Shown: piece after piece, positions 1 through 8,662 of the stretch
How the letters are laid out: each line of letters begins with the position of its first letter
Numbering within the stretch: position 1 is the stretch's first letter
DNA from: Pseudomonas wayambapalatensis
GTDB taxonomy: Bacteria; Pseudomonadota; Gammaproteobacteria; Pseudomonadales; Pseudomonadaceae
DNA: 64,000 nucleotides
Assembly: GCA_014268975.2 (NCBI GenBank)
Contig: CP077096.1
Coordinates: 2,703,501 to 2,767,500 of the forward strand
Direction: 5' to 3'
The notes under the pieces: model-generated
Told to the model about the DNA's origin: nothing
Seen by the model: only the letters and a program-made list of their open reading frames with translations
Databases searched by the model: none
Translations under genes and position numbers: made by a program

Positions 1-362
1 TGAGCCTGGATGAGTTCTGTGCCTCGGCGCATGTTTTCCCCACACCGTGGATCTCGGAGAAGAACATGGTCGACAGCTGGCTGGAGAAGATTGGTCGCAC
101 GCGCAACGTGCTGGTGCGGGCGAACGGCTACCAGGCCTGCGTCAACATCCTCACCGCAGTCCCTTCGACCGTCGCCTTGCCAGCGCGCCTGCTGCCCCAC
201 CTGCGCATCCCCGAGGGGGTGAGGGTGTGTCAGCCACCGATGGGGTTTCCGGTGTTCACGGTGGACATGATCTGGTCGCGGGACCGGGGGCTGGGTACGG
301 ATGTCGCCAGTTTGCGCACGTTGATCCAGGACGTGGCCGCAGAGTTGCTCCGCGCTGGGTGA
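1..362 (+). CDS. LysR-family regulator, C-terminal fragment (cut by window start)
   Basis: The open frame enters from the left edge (first whole codon at base 3) and stops at TGA 360-362, leaving about 119 residues. The fragment fits the second half of a LysR substrate-binding domain: an FPTPWISEKN stretch, a run of alternating hydrophobic strands, and the MIWSRDRGLGTDVASLRTLI tail typical of LysR proteins ('W..r...dpa...lr..l'). The DNA-binding half is outside the window. It reads toward the dioxygenase-ligase cluster at 662-4928 with a 299-bp gap, so it is a reasonable candidate for that cluster's regulator. LysR genes are more often divergent from their targets, so the link is inference. 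Confidence 0.75.
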   Translation, partial: SLDEFCASAHVFPTPWISEKNMVDSWLEKIGRTRNVLVRANGYQACVNILTAVPSTVALPARLLPHLRIPEGVRVCQPPMGFPVFTVDMIWSRDRGLGTDVASLRTLIQDVAAELLRAG

Positions 363-661
363 AACAGCTTTTTTGACACGGATTGCAGGCGCTCAGGATG
401 AGTGAACATTCAGTGGTTACAGGGCTCTTTAGGGCCTCTTCGCGTCAAGCCATGCCTATTGGCACCTCTTCCTCGGGGGCGAGGGCCCGCGCCCGGACAA
501 CGCCTTCCCCCTGTGCGTTCCCTCGCACGCACGCACTTTTAATTTTTCATCATGGCTTTAGGTTTCTTAAAACCAGCATCCACGACATTTCCCCTAACGT
601 GTTTGCGTCAGGCGGCGGACGGCCTGCCTGTCTGTAATCCATTTCCCAAGGAAGATGTCAG
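363..661. other. intergenic region upstream of the dioxygenase-ligase cluster
   Basis: This 299-bp gap holds no convincing gene; open frames within it lack protein-like composition. Bases about 535-580 are locally AT-rich compared with the surroundings and are the likeliest site for the promoter of the cluster starting at 662. A purine-rich AAGGAAG at about 647-653 is the probable ribosome binding site of the dioxygenase gene. No clear terminator was seen behind the LysR gene. Confidence 0.4.
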
Positions 662-1594
662 ATGTTGGCCCACACTCACGCGAAAGTTCTACCCTTCTAC
701 CGTCATCCCACGCCGTGCTATGGCTTTGAATGTGTCTATGCCGTCGAACCGGGACTGCGCGTCTTCGATTCGATGAGCACTGCGGCACTCTATGAAGATT
801 TGGCCCACAGCGGTGCGGTGATCTACCGCGACTTCAGCGACTCGCTCGAAGACTTCAACGACTTCGTCAGCGCGCATTCCTCCCGGGTCACCTTCGATCC
901 GGCGCGCAAGGCCGCCACGGCCAACACCGCCGAGATCGAGGCAGGCGTCCACGAGATGGGACTGCACCGAGAAAACGGTAATTTGCCGTTCAACCCCGAC
1001 CTGCAGTGGTTCTACTGCCTGGAAGCGGCGTCGGTTGGCTCCGAGACCACGCTGTGCGATGGCGAGCGGGTGCTATTCGACCTGTCGTCGAAAACCCGTA
1101 AAAGCTTCGAGTCCCGTGCCATTCGCTATGCGCGGCGCATTCCCTGGCACAACGTGCGGCGCTTTCTGAGCATCGAGCTGCAGTTGCCGATCGACAGCAT
1201 CACCGACGAGCACCTGCAGCAGGTCAACGACCAGGTGGCCGGCCAGACCTACCGTCGCATCGACCAGAACCTGATCGCCTCCGAACTGGTGATCAGCGCG
1301 GTGGAAACCAGCTGCTTCAGTGGTCGCAAAGCCTTCTGCAATTCGATGCTCGGCCCCAGCGTCAATTACGAGCCGCCACGCATCACCTGGGCCGACGGCG
1401 AGGAGATCGCCCTTGAAATCTGGGACGAGATCAAGGAAGTCACCGCCCGTAACACCTACAGCCACTTCTGGAAGAAGGGCGACATCGTGGTCATCGACAA
1501 CACCCGCGTGATGCATGGCCGCCGTCGCCTCGACGATATCAGCCGACGCATCTTCGGCGCCCAGAGCTACCGTATCGGGGGTAACGGCCAATGA
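662..1594 (+). CDS. TauD/TfdA-family Fe(II)/2-oxoglutarate-dependent dioxygenase
   Basis: A 310-residue protein of the TauD/TfdA superfamily. The iron-binding facial triad is visible as His102-Arg-Glu104 and the distal His285 in the motif TRVMHGRR; arginines shortly after His285 (SRRIF) are candidates for binding 2-oxoglutarate. Family members hydroxylate or desaturate amino acid or acyl substrates; relatives such as SyrP and AmbC/AmbD act in natural-product pathways. It is the first gene of a tight unit: its stop overlaps the ligase start by 4 bp (ATGA). That coupling suggests its substrate is made or used by the ligase. The substrate cannot be read from the sequence. Confidence 0.85.
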   Translation: MLAHTHAKVLPFYRHPTPCYGFECVYAVEPGLRVFDSMSTAALYEDLAHSGAVIYRDFSDSLEDFNDFVSAHSSRVTFDPARKAATANTAEIEAGVHEMGLHRENGNLPFNPDLQWFYCLEAASVGSETTLCDGERVLFDLSSKTRKSFESRAIRYARRIPWHNVRRFLSIELQLPIDSITDEHLQQVNDQVAGQTYRRIDQNLIASELVISAVETSCFSGRKAFCNSMLGPSVNYEPPRITWADGEEIALEIWDEIKEVTARNTYSHFWKKGDIVVIDNTRVMHGRRRLDDISRRIFGAQSYRIGGNGQ

Positions 1595-3075
1595 TCAGCC
1601 AGAAAATGCAGCACTACCTGACCACCAGCACGGACCGCGTGGTGATCCGCGAGATGCACGGGCGCGACTACACCCTGCATGGCCTGCGCGATGACGTCGA
1701 ACGCCTGGCCCAGGCACTGCAGGCTCGGGTCGGCAACTGCGAGCGCAAGGTGTTCGGTATCGCGATGCGCTCATGCTACGAGTGGGTGTACACCCTGCTG
1801 GCGATCCAGAAGGTTGGTGGTGTGTTGCTGCCGGTGCCCATCGAATTTTCCGACGATCAGATCGGTAGCCTGCTCGGCAAGGCCGCCGCCGTGTTCGTCA
1901 GTGATGAGCCGACCGCCCGGCGCTTGCAGCGGATCCTGCCAGACAAGCCCAGCTTCATCCCCCGGCAATTGATGACCCGGTCCACGGACACGCCCTGGGC
2001 CCAGGACGACGAACTGATCCCCGCGGGTATCGTCTCGGTGATTCACACCTCGGGCACCACCTCCAAGCCCAAGGGCGTGATGATTCGCGACGCGGCCGTG
2101 GGGCTGCTGGTCGACAACGTGATGAAGCGCCTGCCGCAGCACCCGCTGCATTACTTCTCGATCGTGCCGATGAGCCTGCTGATCGAACAGGTGCTGGGCG
2201 TGTTCATTCCGATCCTGTCCGGCGGCACCCTGACGCTGATGCCCGAAGGTGTCACCGAGTACGGCGCGGCGAGCGGCAATGCCCGTCATTATCTGGAGCT
2301 GATCGCACCTAACCGGCCCAACTTCCTCTACCTGCCGCCCAAGCTGCTGGAGGAGGCCAACCTGCTGCTCGAACAGGGTGCCACTGTCGAGCAACTGTTC
2401 GGCCCAGCCAGTCCGCATATCATCACCGGCGGCGCGAAGATCCCGGCCACCGTGCTCCAGGCCCTGGATGCCCGAGGCGTGCAAGTGTTCGAGGCCTACG
2501 GGCTGAGCGAGAACTCCTCGATCATCTCGCTGAACTCACCTGCAGAACGGCGTATCGGCTCGGCTGGCAAGCTGCTCGACGGCATCGAGCCCAAGCTGGT
2601 CGACGGCGAGTTGCTGGTGAAGACGCCGACCCTCTGCGCGGGTTACTACAACGCCGACGACACGGCCTGCGACCTGTCCGACGGCTACCTGCACACCGGC
2701 GATATCGCCGAGTTCCGTGACGGTTTCCTGTACATCACCGGGCGCAAGAAGCACGTGATCATCCTCTCGACGGCGCGCAACATTTCGCCTGAGTGGGTGG
2801 AGAACGTCTACAAGGAGAGCGCGCTGGTCGACGACATGATCGTCATGGGCGAGGGGCGCGACGAGCCGTGTGCCATCGTCCTCAGCACCGCGAGCCCCGC
2901 CAGCGTGCGGGACGAGATGGCGCGCCTGGAGCACCGCCTTGCCGACTTCGCGCGGGTGCGACGGGTCGAGGTGGTCGAGGACATTGCCGCGTTTCGTGAC
3001 CAGTTCTACACGGTCACCGGACGACCGCGGCGCGCCGAGATCGAAGCGCGATTCATCGATCAACTGTACGCCTAG
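1591..3075 (+). CDS. AMP-forming adenylating ligase (ANL superfamily)
   Basis: A 494-residue acyl/aminoacyl-adenylating enzyme. Core motifs are visible: the P-loop-like A3 motif HTSGTTSKPKG at residues 152-162, A5 YGLSEN at 303-308, A7 TGD at 369-371 and an A8-like GRKK followed by ARNISPEWVE. The A10 motif is unusual: TGRPRR at 476-481 puts Arg478 where most ANL enzymes have the catalytic lysine. The protein is free-standing, with no carrier domain. It overlaps the dioxygenase by 4 bp and sits 15 bp before a thermostable-hemolysin-family gene. It probably activates a fatty or amino acid as an adenylate for the neighbouring proteins; substrate and acceptor are unknown. Confidence 0.85.
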   Translation: MISQKMQHYLTTSTDRVVIREMHGRDYTLHGLRDDVERLAQALQARVGNCERKVFGIAMRSCYEWVYTLLAIQKVGGVLLPVPIEFSDDQIGSLLGKAAAVFVSDEPTARRLQRILPDKPSFIPRQLMTRSTDTPWAQDDELIPAGIVSVIHTSGTTSKPKGVMIRDAAVGLLVDNVMKRLPQHPLHYFSIVPMSLLIEQVLGVFIPILSGGTLTLMPEGVTEYGAASGNARHYLELIAPNRPNFLYLPPKLLEEANLLLEQGATVEQLFGPASPHIITGGAKIPATVLQALDARGVQVFEAYGLSENSSIISLNSPAERRIGSAGKLLDGIEPKLVDGELLVKTPTLCAGYYNADDTACDLSDGYLHTGDIAEFRDGFLYITGRKKHVIILSTARNISPEWVENVYKESALVDDMIVMGEGRDEPCAIVLSTASPASVRDEMARLEHRLADFARVRRVEVVEDIAAFRDQFYTVTGRPRRAEIEARFIDQLYA

Positions 3076-3090
3076 GACGGGACGTCGCCC

Positions 3091-3690
3091 ATGTACATCG
3101 TGCGCAATTTCTACAAGGGTCGCCCCGGCTACCGCTGCCTGCAGGAGGCGGTGCGTGGTCATTACCTCAAGCACTACGAGGCAACGCCCGTGCCGCAGCC
3201 CGACCTGTTCGCCTGCCTGACCGGCTCCACCGGCGGGGCGCCAGGCTACGCCTGTGCCGGCATCAGCTACGGCGACTCCGGCAAGCTGTTCAGCGAGTAC
3301 TACCTGGACCATGCGCTGGATGAACGCTATGCCATCGACCGTGCGCGTATCGCGGAGATCGGTGCTTTCGCCTCGTTCCAGAGCGGCAGCGGCGCCGGCA
3401 AGTACCTGCTCGACAACGTGATCCGCACCCTGGCGCTGCGCAACTTTGGCCTGGTGGTGCTGACCGCCACGCCACAGGTCCAGCAGCTGCTGGCAGCGAT
3501 CGTCGACAACCTCGACGACCTGGGCCTGGCCGATCCGCGTCGGGTCAAGGACCCCGGTGTCAACTGGGGGACCTACTACGACCAGGCACCGCGCGTACTG
3601 GTTTCACGCCTGTCCTCGCCCAGTGCCTGGCTCAAGGCGCCGACACCTTCCATCCCGCCACCGCAGTTCGCCCACCAGGCGTCTGTCTGA
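3091..3690 (+). CDS. thermostable hemolysin family (T_hemolysin) protein, GNAT/LuxI-like fold suspected
   Basis: A 199-residue protein. The pattern LFSEYYLDH, then EIGAFAS (Glu89), GSGAGKYLLD, VLTATPQVQQLL and finally VNWGTYYDQAPRVLV fits the thermostable hemolysin family first named in Vibrio. The order of elements also resembles acyl-transferring GNAT and LuxI-type enzymes: an acidic 'E-G-FA' strand, a glycine-rich turn, then a hydrophobic strand. My inference is therefore that it is an acyltransferase rather than a pore former; no signal peptide or membrane segment is present. It lies directly behind the ligase and 47 bp before the exporter gene. The family name is fairly sure, the function is not. 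Confidence 0.75.
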   Translation: MYIVRNFYKGRPGYRCLQEAVRGHYLKHYEATPVPQPDLFACLTGSTGGAPGYACAGISYGDSGKLFSEYYLDHALDERYAIDRARIAEIGAFASFQSGSGAGKYLLDNVIRTLALRNFGLVVLTATPQVQQLLAAIVDNLDDLGLADPRRVKDPGVNWGTYYDQAPRVLVSRLSSPSAWLKAPTPSIPPPQFAHQASV

Positions 3691-3737
3691 CCCATGTGCG
3701 TGCCGGGCGCTTCGCTGCCCGGCACGCCGGAGATCCT

Positions 3738-4928
3738 ATGCACGCCAATACGCGTTATGAAAACTTCATCGTCTTCCTCGCCCCACTGGTCAACAGTCTG
3801 GGGGGCATCGCCATCGATCTGTATGCACCGAGCCTTCCGTCCATCGGACGCGAACTGGGCGCGGGGCCTGCGCTGATGCAGAACACCATTACGATCACGC
3901 TGCTGTTCTATGCCCTGGGGCAGCTGTTCTTCGGCGTGATGGCCGACGCGCGCGGGCGCCGGCCTGCCGTACTGCTGGGCCTGGGCGTGTTCGTGGTCGG
4001 CAGCCTGCTGGCCACTGCTGCGACGTCCATCGAGATGCTGCTGCTGGCGCGTGCGCTGCAGGGCTTTGCCATTGGCGCCTGCCAGGTCGTTGCCCGTGCT
4101 GTGTTGGTCGACATCGTCAAAGGCCCGCGCTTCTATGTCGCGATCATCTACCTCAGCCTGGCGTTCGGCCTGGGGCCAGTCATCGCGCCCTATATCGGCG
4201 GGCTGATCGAGGTGCATTTCGGCTGGCGCTACAACTTCGTGCTGTATGCCGCCTATGCCCTGATGGTCCTGGCTTTCGTCGTTGCCGGGCTCAAGGAGTC
4301 ACTGCCGACCGGTGCCCGTCGCAGTGCCTTGCAGACGGTGGTCGGCTATCGGTTCATCCTGGCCGACAAGCGCTTCCGTGCCTCGGTGGTGGTGCTCGGC
4401 GCGAGCTTTTCCGCATTCCTGCTGTGGAATGTGTTTGGGCCGCATATCGTCCAGGATGTGCTCGGCCATGACGCTCATTACTTCGGCACCACGGCGCTGG
4501 GTGTGGGCTGCTGCTATCTGGTCGGCACACTGACCAACCGTGCGCTGGTCCGTATCGTTTCACCCGATACCTTGATGTGGAGCGGGCTGGCGCTGTTTCT
4601 GGTGGGGGTACTGTGCATCGCGGCGGCTGCCGACACCTTGAGCCTGGCGAACATTCTCGCGGGTATCATGCTGATCGCCTTCGGCCAGGGTTTTATCTTC
4701 TCCAATGCCATGGCCCGTTCGATGGCACTGTTTCCTGATCGCGCTGGGGTGGCTGCGAGTCTGCAGGGCTGCTTGATGCTGGTGTTCGGTTCGATTGCCT
4801 CGGCGACGGTCAGTGGCTTCGGGTTGGAGTCGAACCTGCCGATCGCCGGGGTCTTCGCAGTACTGATGCTGGTATCTTTTTCCGGGATGCTGGGTGCACG
4901 GATGGCGCGCCAGGCGTCCTTGGCCTAG
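3738..4928 (+). CDS. MFS exporter, Bcr/CflA drug-resistance type
   Basis: A 396-residue major facilitator with about twelve hydrophobic segments. The N-terminal IDLYAPSLPSIGREL segment, and GQLFFGVMADARGRRPAVLLG between helices 2 and 3, are hallmarks of the Bcr/CflA 12-TM group of drug/H+ antiporters. I chose ATG 3738 because GGAG lies a few bases upstream; an earlier in-frame ATG at 3696 adds 14 non-hydrophobic residues without a good ribosome binding site. As the last gene of the cluster it probably exports the small molecule made by the dioxygenase, ligase and T_hemolysin protein, or gives self-resistance. No terminator was identified behind it. Confidence 0.85.
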   Translation: MHANTRYENFIVFLAPLVNSLGGIAIDLYAPSLPSIGRELGAGPALMQNTITITLLFYALGQLFFGVMADARGRRPAVLLGLGVFVVGSLLATAATSIEMLLLARALQGFAIGACQVVARAVLVDIVKGPRFYVAIIYLSLAFGLGPVIAPYIGGLIEVHFGWRYNFVLYAAYALMVLAFVVAGLKESLPTGARRSALQTVVGYRFILADKRFRASVVVLGASFSAFLLWNVFGPHIVQDVLGHDAHYFGTTALGVGCCYLVGTLTNRALVRIVSPDTLMWSGLALFLVGVLCIAAAADTLSLANILAGIMLIAFGQGFIFSNAMARSMALFPDRAGVAASLQGCLMLVFGSIASATVSGFGLESNLPIAGVFAVLMLVSFSGMLGARMARQASLA

Positions 4929-5039
4929 GTGCTTGTGCGAATCGTAGAGCGCCCAGCGCCCGATCAATCCAGTGGCTGGGACAGCAGACGGTCCAGCTAC
5001 TGGGCATAGGCAGCAAGCGCTGCCAGCCTCGCGCAACCG

Positions 5040-5543
5040 TCACCCCAGTGCTTCGTGCTCTTGCTTGTACAGTTGCAGGCCACGGGCCTGATAGTTGGCC
5101 AGGGCGGCGGGATGGTCGAGGCTGCAGGTGTGCACCCAGACCCGCCGCGTGCCAGGCCACTCCCACGCGCTGCGGATGGCCTGGCTGAGCAGCGGGCCGC
5201 CGAAGCCCTTGTCAAGGAACTGCGGGGCGAGGCCGAAGTAGCGGATCTCGGTGTTCTCGCCGTCGGGGCGGTGCAGTTCGTAGTAGCCGGCGATGGCGCC
5301 ACGGTGGTAGGCCACCCAGGTGCGGTGGCAGTCCTGGCCGACAACCGCCAGCCACTGTTCGTCGCTCCAGCTGTTCAGGTCGGTCCAGCCCCAGGCCTTG
5401 CCCACCAGTTGGTACAGGAAGCGGTTGAGCTCCGGCTGGACGACTTCGCATTCGACGATCGTCAAGCCATCGGGGGCAGGCTTGCTGCGCAGGGCATCCG
5501 GGGAGGTCATTTCCAGGTAGAAGGTGGTCAGCGTGGCGGTCAC
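5040..5543 (-). CDS. GNAT-family N-acetyltransferase
   Basis: A 167-residue acetyltransferase. The acetyl-CoA binding region is visible as RYFGLAPQFLDKGFGGPLL followed by a helix, and the closing GNAT element as HPAALANYQARGLQLY. It starts with GTG (5541-5543), preceded at 8 bp by GGAG; no ATG alternative has a better site. It converges on the exporter gene at 4928, and lies 77 bp downstream of the mocA-like gene on the same strand, so it could be a last loosely attached gene of that operon. The acceptor substrate is unknown. Confidence 0.8.
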   Translation of the reverse strand: MTATLTTFYLEMTSPDALRSKPAPDGLTIVECEVVQPELNRFLYQLVGKAWGWTDLNSWSDEQWLAVVGQDCHRTWVAYHRGAIAGYYELHRPDGENTEIRYFGLAPQFLDKGFGGPLLSQAIRSAWEWPGTRRVWVHTCSLDHPAALANYQARGLQLYKQEHEALG

Positions 5544-5620
5544 CGGTGCGGCTCCAGGTCGGGGGCAAGACCGCTAGCGTACCTGCCAGGACGTGCGGAT
5601 CAAAGCCTGGTGGCCATTAC

Positions 5621-6217
5621 TCAGCTCGATGTGGGCGGGATATCGGCCGGTGTGTCGATGTCACGCAGGATGCCAGGGTCGTCGAGATCCAGCACAAGGC
5701 AGGCGTGGGGGTTGGCCTCGATGACCGGTCGCCCACCCTGGTCACCTTGCAGGCGGGTGAGGGCTGCCCAGAAATGGCGCCCGAAGATGACCGGATGGCC
5801 ACGTCGGCCTTGGTAGCACGGCAGGACGATACGTTCGGCAGCGAGGTGACCGAGCAGGTGCTCGAAGGTGCGTGGTGCGATCCACGGCATATCGCCAAGC
5901 AGCACGGCCACGGCCGGGGCATCGATGCTGGCCAGGGCCGTGATGCCGGCCGCGAGGCTCGCTCCCATGCCATCAGCTGCCTGTGAGGCGCGTACGACGT
6001 GGACTTGCGCATCGATGCCCAGGGTTTGCGGATCATCGTCGCAGCGCAGTACCACATACACCGGGTCGAAACAGGCTTGTACCTGTTTCAAGGTGCTGGC
6101 CAGTAGGCCCTGTCCGTCCGCGAGCACGGCCTTGCGTTTGTCGCTGCCAAAGCGCGTGCCGCGTCCGGCGGCGAGCACCAGGGCGGCGCAGCGAGCTCTG
6201 GCTTGGGGTTCGGTCAT
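5621..6217 (-). CDS. MocA/MobA-like nucleotidyltransferase (molybdenum cofactor cytidylyltransferase)
   Basis: A 198-residue NTP transferase. The nucleotide-binding signature LVLAAGRGTRFGSDK is near the N-terminus and the metal-binding LLGDMPWI near the middle. Family members attach CMP to molybdopterin (MocA) for hydroxylases of the xanthine-dehydrogenase type. It lies 52 bp downstream of xdhC in an operon encoding exactly such an enzyme, which supports the MocA reading. I used ATG 6217; an upstream TTG at 6256 is possible but would add 13 residues ahead of the nucleotide-binding fold. Confidence 0.8.
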   Translation of the reverse strand: MTEPQARARCAALVLAAGRGTRFGSDKRKAVLADGQGLLASTLKQVQACFDPVYVVLRCDDDPQTLGIDAQVHVVRASQAADGMGASLAAGITALASIDAPAVAVLLGDMPWIAPRTFEHLLGHLAAERIVLPCYQGRRGHPVIFGRHFWAALTRLQGDQGGRPVIEANPHACLVLDLDDPGILRDIDTPADIPPTSS

Positions 6218-6269
6218 GGTGGGTTGTCCGAGTGTGGCGGCATGGGGTGCAGGCAAGCATACCGCAGGG

Positions 6270-7295
6270 TCAGGCGGCAGGCAGCGCCTGTTGTTCGCGT
6301 GCCTGCTTGGCCTTGGTGACGTTCACCGCGCCGGGCAGTTCGACGCCGTTCTTGGCGGCAAGGATCTCGGCCATCACACTCACGGCAATCTCGGCCGGAG
6401 TCTTGCTGCCGATGTAGATGCCGATGGGGCCGTGCAGGCGCGCAAGGCTGGCGTCGGTTTCACCGAAGTGCTCGATCAGCCGCGCGCGACGCTGCTGGCT
6501 GTTGCGCCGCGAGCCGATGGCACCGATATAGAAAGCCGGGCCACGCAGCGCTTCGAGCAGGGCCAGGTCGTCGAGCTTGGGGTCGTGGCTGACCGCAACG
6601 ATGCAGGTGCGCAAGTCCGGGGCGTAGTCGCGCACGACATCGTCGGGCATGCCGACCAGGCACTCGACGCCGGCCACGTTCCAGCCGTCGATGTACTCGG
6701 GCCGCGGGTCGCAGACCGAGACACGAAAACCGTTGAACAGGGCCATGGTCGCCAGGTATTCGGCCAGGGCGCCGGCCCCGATCAGCAGCAGTCGATAGCC
6801 CGGGCCCAGGGTGCTGGCCATGTGCTCGCCATCAACGCTGAACTGCTCCGGGGCAGCGCTGGCGAGAAGGGTGGCCGCGCCGCTGTGCAGGTCGAGCTGA
6901 CGGCGCACCAGTTGGCCGCTGTCGAGCTGCTCAAGCAGTTGGGCCAGCGACTGCCACGATGGCGAAAACTCCAGAATCAGCTCCAGCGTGCCGCCACAGG
7001 GCAGCCCGAAGCGATGGGCCTCGTCGGCGGTAACGCCGTAGCGCACCCGCTGCGGGGTGCTTTCAGGCAGGCCGGGGCCACCGTAGGCGGTGGTGTAGCG
7101 GTGGATCAGGTCGTCTTCGATACAGCCGCCGGAGACGCTGCCGACCACCCGCCCGTCGCTGCGCAAGGCCATCATCGAGCCGACCGGGCGTGGCGATGAG
7201 CCCCAGGTACGGGCGACGGTGGCCAGTAGCACGCGGTGGCCGGCTTGCAGCCAGTCCCGAGCGGTGCGCAGGACCAGCAGGTCGATACTTTCCAT
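6270..7295 (-). CDS. xdhC: XdhC/CoxI-family molybdenum hydroxylase maturation factor
   Basis: A 341-residue protein with the two standard parts of the family: an N-terminal XdhC_CoxI domain (VARTWGSSPRPVGSMMA, then GSVSGGCIEDDL with the conserved cysteine) and a C-terminal Rossmann domain (LLLIGAGALAEYL). XdhC proteins bind molybdenum cofactor, protect it during sulfuration and insert it into hydroxylases. ATG 7295 follows a GGAGCG ribosome binding site and starts 10 bp after the cytochrome gene stops, so translation is probably coupled. The neighbouring genes are the likely clients. Confidence 0.88.
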   Translation of the reverse strand: MESIDLLVLRTARDWLQAGHRVLLATVARTWGSSPRPVGSMMALRSDGRVVGSVSGGCIEDDLIHRYTTAYGGPGLPESTPQRVRYGVTADEAHRFGLPCGGTLELILEFSPSWQSLAQLLEQLDSGQLVRRQLDLHSGAATLLASAAPEQFSVDGEHMASTLGPGYRLLLIGAGALAEYLATMALFNGFRVSVCDPRPEYIDGWNVAGVECLVGMPDDVVRDYAPDLRTCIVAVSHDPKLDDLALLEALRGPAFYIGAIGSRRNSQQRRARLIEHFGETDASLARLHGPIGIYIGSKTPAEIAVSVMAEILAAKNGVELPGAVNVTKAKQAREQQALPAA

Positions 7296-7305
7296 GGGCG
7301 CTCCT

Positions 7306-8649
7306 TCAACGCATATGCAGCACGATCGGGCTGCTGCTGGCAGGGTCGGTATGCTCGCGAAGCTTGGCCACTGCCTTTGCATCGACCGCACCACCGGTAT
7401 TACCCCACGTCGTACGGACGAAGCTCAGCACCTCGGCGATCTCCTGGTCCGACATCTGCTCACGCAGCGCGGGCATCCGGTAGGCATCCGGCACCCCGGC
7501 GGCGACGACACGCTGCGAGCCGTTGAGGGTGATATTGATTGCCGAAGCGTTTTCCTTGGCCAGCATCGAGGTCGCGCCGGCCAGTGGCGGTATCCACTCG
7601 GCCTGGCCCTGGCCGTCCAGGCCATGGCACGACGCGCAACGGGTTACGTAGCTGTGCGCGCCCGGTGCATCCAGACGGGTAGCCGCCGACATGGCCTGAT
7701 ACTGCCAGGGGGCGCCGTCGCGCTGGGGATCACCCGGCAGGGACTTCAGGTAGCGGGCAATCGCGCCCAGGTCGTCGTCGCTCATGAACTGCGTGGAGTT
7801 GTTGAACGCCTCGGTCATCGAACCGTACACCACCGCATGCTTGTTGCGACCGGTCTTGAGGAACTGCACGATCTCGGGTTCGCTCCAGCGCCCGAGCCCG
7901 GTGTTGTGGTCCTGGCGCAAGCTCGGCGCATACCAGCCGTCGAGCAGGGCTCCGGCGAGAAACGCCTCGCCGGAGTCGTCCAGCGCTTTTTCGTTGAAGG
8001 CAAGGCCACGTGGCGTATGGCAACTGCCGCAGTGGCCCGGGCCCTGGACGATATAGGCGCCGCGGTTCCACAGGGGGTCTTCGGTGGGCTTTTCAGCGTA
8101 GGGCTTGTCGGCGGCGAACAGGCCGTTCCACAAGGCGATCGGCCAGCGCAGGTTCAGCGGCCAGGGAATATCGCTGGGGATATTGGCCTGGTCGGACGGT
8201 TGCACGCCCTTCATGAAGAAGGCATACAGCGCCCTCATGTCGTCATCGCTGAGCTTGGCGTAGGAAGGGTAGGGCATGGCCGGGTACAGCCGGCGCCCGC
8301 CCGGCGCGACGCCATGGCGCACGGCGCGGTCGAAGTCAGCGAGGCTGTAGCTGCCGATACCGTTTTTGCGGTCCGGGGTGATATTGGTGGCATGGATCGC
8401 GCCCAGGGGCGTTGCCATTTCCAGGCCGCCGGCGAACGGCGCCTTGCCGGGCAGGCTGTGGCACGCCACGCAATCGCTCAGGCGCGCGACATATTCGCCG
8501 CGGGCGATCAGCGCCTGGTCGGGGCTTGGTGTTTCCTGCTCGAAGGGCGAGGTGACCTCGCGGGTGACATACCAGGCCAGCAGGCCTGCCGCGACAAGGC
8601 AGGGCAGCGCAAGCCAGCGAGTGGTGGTGACCAGTCGGCTGTTTTTCAT
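7306..8649 (-). CDS. membrane-anchored triheme cytochrome c, electron acceptor of the Mo hydroxylase
   Basis: A 447-residue protein with one N-terminal membrane anchor (about residues 11-28) and three CxxCH heme sites: C60-C63-H64, C207-C210-H211 and C338-C341-H342. This matches the cytochrome subunits of periplasmic alcohol and aldehyde dehydrogenases. Its place directly downstream of the Mo subunit suggests it passes electrons from substrate oxidation to the respiratory chain at the periplasmic face. I chose ATG 8649, which has GGAAG just upstream; the longer frame begins inside the preceding gene. Confidence 0.9.
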   Translation of the reverse strand: MKNSRLVTTTRWLALPCLVAAGLLAWYVTREVTSPFEQETPSPDQALIARGEYVARLSDCVACHSLPGKAPFAGGLEMATPLGAIHATNITPDRKNGIGSYSLADFDRAVRHGVAPGGRRLYPAMPYPSYAKLSDDDMRALYAFFMKGVQPSDQANIPSDIPWPLNLRWPIALWNGLFAADKPYAEKPTEDPLWNRGAYIVQGPGHCGSCHTPRGLAFNEKALDDSGEAFLAGALLDGWYAPSLRQDHNTGLGRWSEPEIVQFLKTGRNKHAVVYGSMTEAFNNSTQFMSDDDLGAIARYLKSLPGDPQRDGAPWQYQAMSAATRLDAPGAHSYVTRCASCHGLDGQGQAEWIPPLAGATSMLAKENASAINITLNGSQRVVAAGVPDAYRMPALREQMSDQEIAEVLSFVRTTWGNTGGAVDAKAVAKLREHTDPASSSPIVLHMR

Positions 8650-8662
8650 GAGGGCTTCCGTG

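Noticed and set aside
383..637. 84-codon frame in the gap before the dioxygenase gene
   Set aside because: No ribosome binding site and no protein-like hydrophobic pattern; more likely promoter DNA.
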